Source: Melastoma dodecandrum
Lineage: Eukaryota; Streptophyta; Magnoliopsida; Myrtales; Melastomataceae
Length of the DNA: 64,000 nucleotides
Direction: 5' to 3'
NCBI GenBank assembly: GCA_029817715.1
Contig: JARUPY010000288.1
Location: 1-64,000 of the forward strand
Shown: in pieces, positions 60,918-64,000 of the stretch
Layout: each line of letters starts with the position of its first letter
Position numbering within the stretch: the first letter of the stretch is position 1
The notes under the pieces: generated by a model
Told to the model about the DNA's origin: nothing
The model's database searches: none
What the model saw: the letters and a program-made list of their open reading frames with translations, nothing else
Program-made: the position numbers and the translations under genes

Positions 60918-61712
60918 TTAAAAATGGTGTCGCGTGTACGAACGCTCAATCAGGAATATTGAAAATGGTGTCGCGTTTGTATGAACGCTCAACCGAATTG
61001 AATGTGGTGTCGCGTTTGTACGAACGCTTAACCGAATTGAAGGTGGTGCCGCGTTGGTACGAACGCTAAACCGGATTGCAGGTGGTATCGCGTTTGTACG
61101 AACGCTAAACCGGATTGCAGGTGGTGTCGCATTTGTACGAATGCTCAACCGGATTGCAGGTGGTGTCGCGTTTGTACGAACGCTCAACCGAAAAGAATAT
61201 GATGTCCCGTTTGTACGAACGCTTAACCGAAAAGATTGTGACTTTGCTTTTTTTAGTAAACGCTCAGTCGAGTGTAAAATGATATGGCATTTGTTAGTAA
61301 ACGCTTTAACCAAATTGAAGATGACATTGCGTTTGTTAATAAACGCTTAGTCGAATGGCGTCACGTTTGTTAGCAAACGCTTAGCCAGATGGTATTGCGT
61401 TTGTTTGCGCTTTACCGAATAGTGTCGCATTTGTTAGTAAATGCTTAACCAAATTGAAAATGACTTTACGTTTGTTAGTAAACGCTCAGTCGAATGGCGT
61501 CGCGTTTGTTAGAAAACACTTAGCCAAATGGTGTTGCGTTTGTTCACGCTTTGCCGAATGGTGTTGCATTTGTTAGTAAATGTTTAACCATAGTAGAAAA
61601 ATGGCGTTGCGTTTGTTAATAAACGCTTTAACCAAATTGAAAGTGACATTGCGTTTGTTACTAAACGCTCAGTCGAGTGGCGTCGCGTTTTTGTCAGTAA
61701 ACGCTTTGCCGA
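60918..61712. repeat. palindrome tandem array 3
   Basis: About 20 units. The first nine have a regular 39-bp period with GCGTTTGTACGAACGC (for example 61090-61105) and a spacer like CTAAACCGGATTGCAGGTGGT. Later units carry GCGTTTGTTAGTAAACGC-type stems at 34-43 bp spacing. Matched-arm variants are GCATTTGTACGAATGC (61129-61144) and GCATTTGTTAGTAAATGC (61427-61444). It ends at the gypsy LTR start (61713). Confidence 0.85.
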
Positions 61713-62352
61713 TGTTATAACTCAATTTTTTTTTCTTTTCTACAAAAAACACAAAAAATAAATAAAAAATTAAAAAACATCAAAAATCATAAAAAAATCA
61801 TTTAAGATCTTCAAAAAATCATAAAAATCATCTAAAATCAGTAAAAATCATCTAAAATCACAAAAATCCACAAAATCAAGAAAAATCATAAAAAAAGATT
61901 CGATAAAAATAATAAATAGACAGATACTCAGAGACATATACTCAGATAGAGACGTAGTCAGACAAGCACTAAGAGAGAAACAAAGGCTTCATCGTCAAAG
62001 GTAGTATTCTCTTCTCGATTTTCTCGGTAGAAATTGCATTAGGTCATATATCAACCGGCCGAGCCTGCTTCGACGCGGCAGTAACTTCAGATTATTCTTC
62101 GGCGACGTGAGATAACTCCTCTATCAAGACGTTTTTAATACTCGGTAGCTTCTTTCCTTTGTTTTCGATTGATCCTATGAATTTATCTACTTTTGATTCA
62201 TTTTGTATTTTTCGACCAGAAATAGGTGCTCGCCTCCATTAAACCCGACCAGATTCCAATATCAATTCGCGGGCGTTCACTTCCCTGCGGCGAACCCGAG
62301 TTTCTGGCCAGCGAAAGGAGGGGAGGACAAATTCCTGGCGTCAGCGAATAGC
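61713..62352 (+). mobile_element. gypsy LTR, 5' part, interrupted
   Basis: It is nearly identical to 10064-10705 (TGTTATAACTCAATTTT, the A-rich tract, CGACGCGGCAGTAAC, GGGGAGGACAAATTCCTGGC). It breaks off at GCGAATAG. About 75 bp of the same LTR resume at 63095 (GTTCGGCCGCTGATG to GAGACGGTAAAG) after gene fragments. Confidence 0.75.
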
Positions 62353-62523
62353 AATCTTGCCATCCTTTCCCTATAATGGCAGAAAGTCAACATCTTCCCT
62401 ATTGCCCGAGTCACTGTAGGCTCAATTTTCTTAAGGAAGCATCCGCTGATTCTCTGGATTTGAAGTCCCTGCACCGAAGCCACAATCGCCACGCATTATC
62501 ATCAACAGCCACGTTTCGTTTGG

Positions 62524-62680
62524 TTCTGGATTAGCGTATGCCCCGCTGCAGCAGTGTTGCTCGTCTCCAAACGCCCTGCAAGCGCTCTCGCAGGCCACGT
62601 CGTCCGCCACCTTCAGTTCTGCGGGGCAGCCCACGCTTAAATCCGTGATGCACCCCGTGGCTACGCACGTCCCTGACCGA
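62524..62680 (-). pseudogene. thaumatin-like protein fragment
   Basis: About 50 minus-strand residues (CVATGCITDLSVGCPAEL, VACESACRAFGDEQHCCSG, AYANP) match the cysteine-rich region of plant thaumatin-like (PR-5) proteins, including its closely spaced cysteines. Sequence on both sides does not continue the family. It is an isolated exon fragment lying back-to-back with a C2-domain fragment inside a gypsy LTR. Confidence 0.75.
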
Positions 62681-62740
62681 CCCCCTCTTTCTATAAATTC
62701 ATCCCAACACCCCCCACGTCTTTGGAGAAGCCATCTGACG

Positions 62741-62938
62741 ATGAAGCTGTCCGTCCTTGTTTTGGAGGCGAAGGACTTGCCTTTGCCCGGCACCAGCTCT
62801 GCCTCCGGGCCGTACGTGAAGGTCAGGGTTGGTAACTCCAAGTCCAGGACTAGACTGTTGTGGAACAACCCCAACCCCAAGTGGAACGAGGAATTCGTGT
62901 TTACCGCCGACGACCCGGCCACCGCGGGTGAAGGTTCC
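62741..62938 (+). pseudogene. C2-GRAM protein fragment, first C2 half
   Basis: ATG 62741 starts MKLSVLVLEAKDLPLPG, ASGPYVKVRVGNSKSRT and NPNPKWNEEFVF, the first half of a calcium/lipid-binding C2 domain. It resembles the N-terminus of plant C2-GRAM proteins (Arabidopsis At5g50170 type). CTATAAAT lies about 50 bp upstream (62690). The domain is cut after ADDPATAGEG; the open frame beyond it does not look like C2. Confidence 0.7.
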
Positions 62939-63094
62939 AATCCTGTCGTTCGTCAGGAGGGGATGAGGAAGGGGCCCGGTGATGATGATGCCGCCCACGT
63001 GGTTTGCCATCGGGAGGCCGACTACGTAGAAGCTCCTTTGCGAGGACTGTGGGAAGATTCTTCTTTCGTTTTTTTTTGCATTGTGATCCACAAA

Positions 63095-63170
63095 AGTTCG
63101 GCCGCTGATGTCTGCGAGGATCGAGATTTATTAGATTCGCGCAAAGGCACAGGTTGCAAGACGAGAGACG
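63095..63170 (+). mobile_element. gypsy LTR continuation
   Basis: It matches 5535-5612 and 10704-10746 (GCCGCTGATGTCTGCGAGGA, TTATTAGATTCGCGCAAAGG). This shows that the gene fragments at 62353-63094 sit inside the LTR. Confidence 0.7.
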
Positions 63171-63370
63171 GTAAAGAAATGGTGAAGCCTATCACCAGGC
63201 GTATCGAGAAGATCTTTGTGAAGGATGTCAGAGTTTCCGAGATGGATGAATCTTTGGAATTATCGGGCACACCCTCTGAGAACGATGACAGCACGGATGA
63301 GTGCAGCAGCGCCAGCCATGGCTTTGAAGAAGCAGTCGACATGATGCGGTCACGAGATTCCGGGAAAGAA
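63171..63370 (+). pseudogene. C2-GRAM protein fragment, linker region
   Basis: In frame it reads MVKPITRRIEKIFVKD, DDSTDECSSASHGFEEA and VDMMRSRDSGKE. The segment resembles the region after the first C2 domain of At5g50170-type proteins (CSSSAT...GFEEGLDLM in Arabidopsis, from memory). It stops matching after GKE. No GRAM domain is seen in the window. Confidence 0.6.
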
Positions 63371-64000
63371 CACTCATCATGGACCAACTTTTGGAATTCA
63401 CTCATCAGAAAGTGCAGCTCGCCGACCTTACTCGACAGAACAATCTGCAGCTCCTGCATGGCAATACATGAGGGGATTAATCGACGAGCACAGTGTCCAA
63501 GACCGCGACGCAAATCCAACTTCAGAAGCCATTGTTAGTGTCGAGAATCCAGTCTCTCATGGAGCTTCTTCACATGGCAATAGATCCGGGTTCAGTAATG
63601 GTCACGGTCCATTCGTTGGTACAGTTAATAATGGAAGGTTTAGTCTTGAGGACGGAAAGGAGGCTCCCGATGGTCTATCATCCAGAAACGAACCAATACT
63701 TAGTGAAGGCACTGTTCCTTGGCCAATCCACTCAGCAGAACAATTCCCAGAAGACTTGCAGGAAGTTGTCAATAATATTCCCATTGTGAGCCGGTTTGGG
63801 ATGATCTACCCACCCTAGTAGCATCAATAGTTGGGACTTCAGAGTTTTCGGATTTGTTGGGTTAATGAAAGTTTCCCGAGGTTATAGCACTCGTCGGAGT
63901 CCCTGCTTCCTTATGTCCCCATGCTCGGCGAGTCCGCAGAAATAAATCTTACAAATAATGATGAGCCTCAACTAAATCTTAAGGTCGGACCAACTCATGT
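63371..64000 (+). other. unidentified sequence with open frames
   Basis: Two overlapping plus-strand frames are open (63468-63818, with FSNGHGPFVGTVNNGRFS and FPEDLQEVVNNIPIVSRFG; and 63493-63789). Neither is recognised. One may be an exon of an unknown gene. Nothing identifiable follows 63820. Confidence 0.3.

Noticed and set aside
60918..61712. Regular short palindromes with spacers resembling a CRISPR array
   Set aside because: The spacers are near-identical repeats, not unique; the setting is a plant genome; the array abuts a gypsy LTR.
62500..62940. Minus-strand 169-residue ORF as a complete thaumatin-like gene
   Set aside because: Only about 50 residues match the family; the N-terminal part is antisense to the C2 fragment and the C-terminal part does not continue the fold.

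Overview
The window looks like nuclear DNA of a eudicot flowering plant. It has plant-type Athila and Tat-like gypsy elements, Ale- and Angela-like copia elements, an L1-type LINE, a plastid trnK-intron fragment, a piece of the plastid lipid importer gene TGD3, and three copies of a plant dynamin-related protein (DRP4, Mx-like) gene. I cannot name the species. All identifications come from reading the sequence; no similarity search was run.

Layout. 1-5612 is a decayed copy of the segment at 59285-63170: DRP4 5' flank, copia relic, TGD3-type 5' flank, palindrome array, gypsy LTR. A 914-bp solo LTR sits inside it. 5614-10034 is the 3' half of an Angela-like copia element on the minus strand. 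10064-16137 holds a gypsy LTR (+), a second palindrome array and a gutted Tat-like gypsy interior (-). That element's own LTR (16138-24606) is split by a 6.5-kb LINE (17020-23491). 24607-27897 is DRP4 copy 1 with its flanks. 27957-36705 is an Athila element (-) whose reverse transcriptase is interrupted by plastid DNA. 36706-40679 is DRP4 copy 2 with the same flanks. 40680-45679 is an Ale-like copia element (+). 46230-48208 is a TGD3 gene broken by an inversion. 48209-59328 is DRP4 copy 3, split by an 8.1-kb Angela-like element. 59329-63170 repeats the segment seen at the window start, with C2-GRAM and thaumatin-like gene fragments inside its gypsy LTR.

DRP4 family. All three copies lie on the minus strand as single-exon genes. 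Copy 3 was open until a recent copia insertion. Copy 2 has one nonsense codon (E470). Copy 1 is the only uninterrupted frame, but a 76-bp repeat present four times and loss of the stop codon give it 101 extra C-terminal residues ending in a Cys-rich hydrophobic tail. Its TATA-like box also lacks 2 bp. Shared flanking insertions show that copies 1 and 2 are closer to each other than to copy 3.

Most unusual signals: (i) tandem arrays of short palindromes next to gypsy LTRs whose two arms change together; (ii) the frame-cycling repeat in DRP4 copy 1; (iii) the inverted TGD3 pseudogene; (iv) the plastid insertion in Athila. About 2.4-10.0 kb is rich in extra single bases compared with its paralogues and may be poorly polished sequence, so gene decay there should be read with caution.
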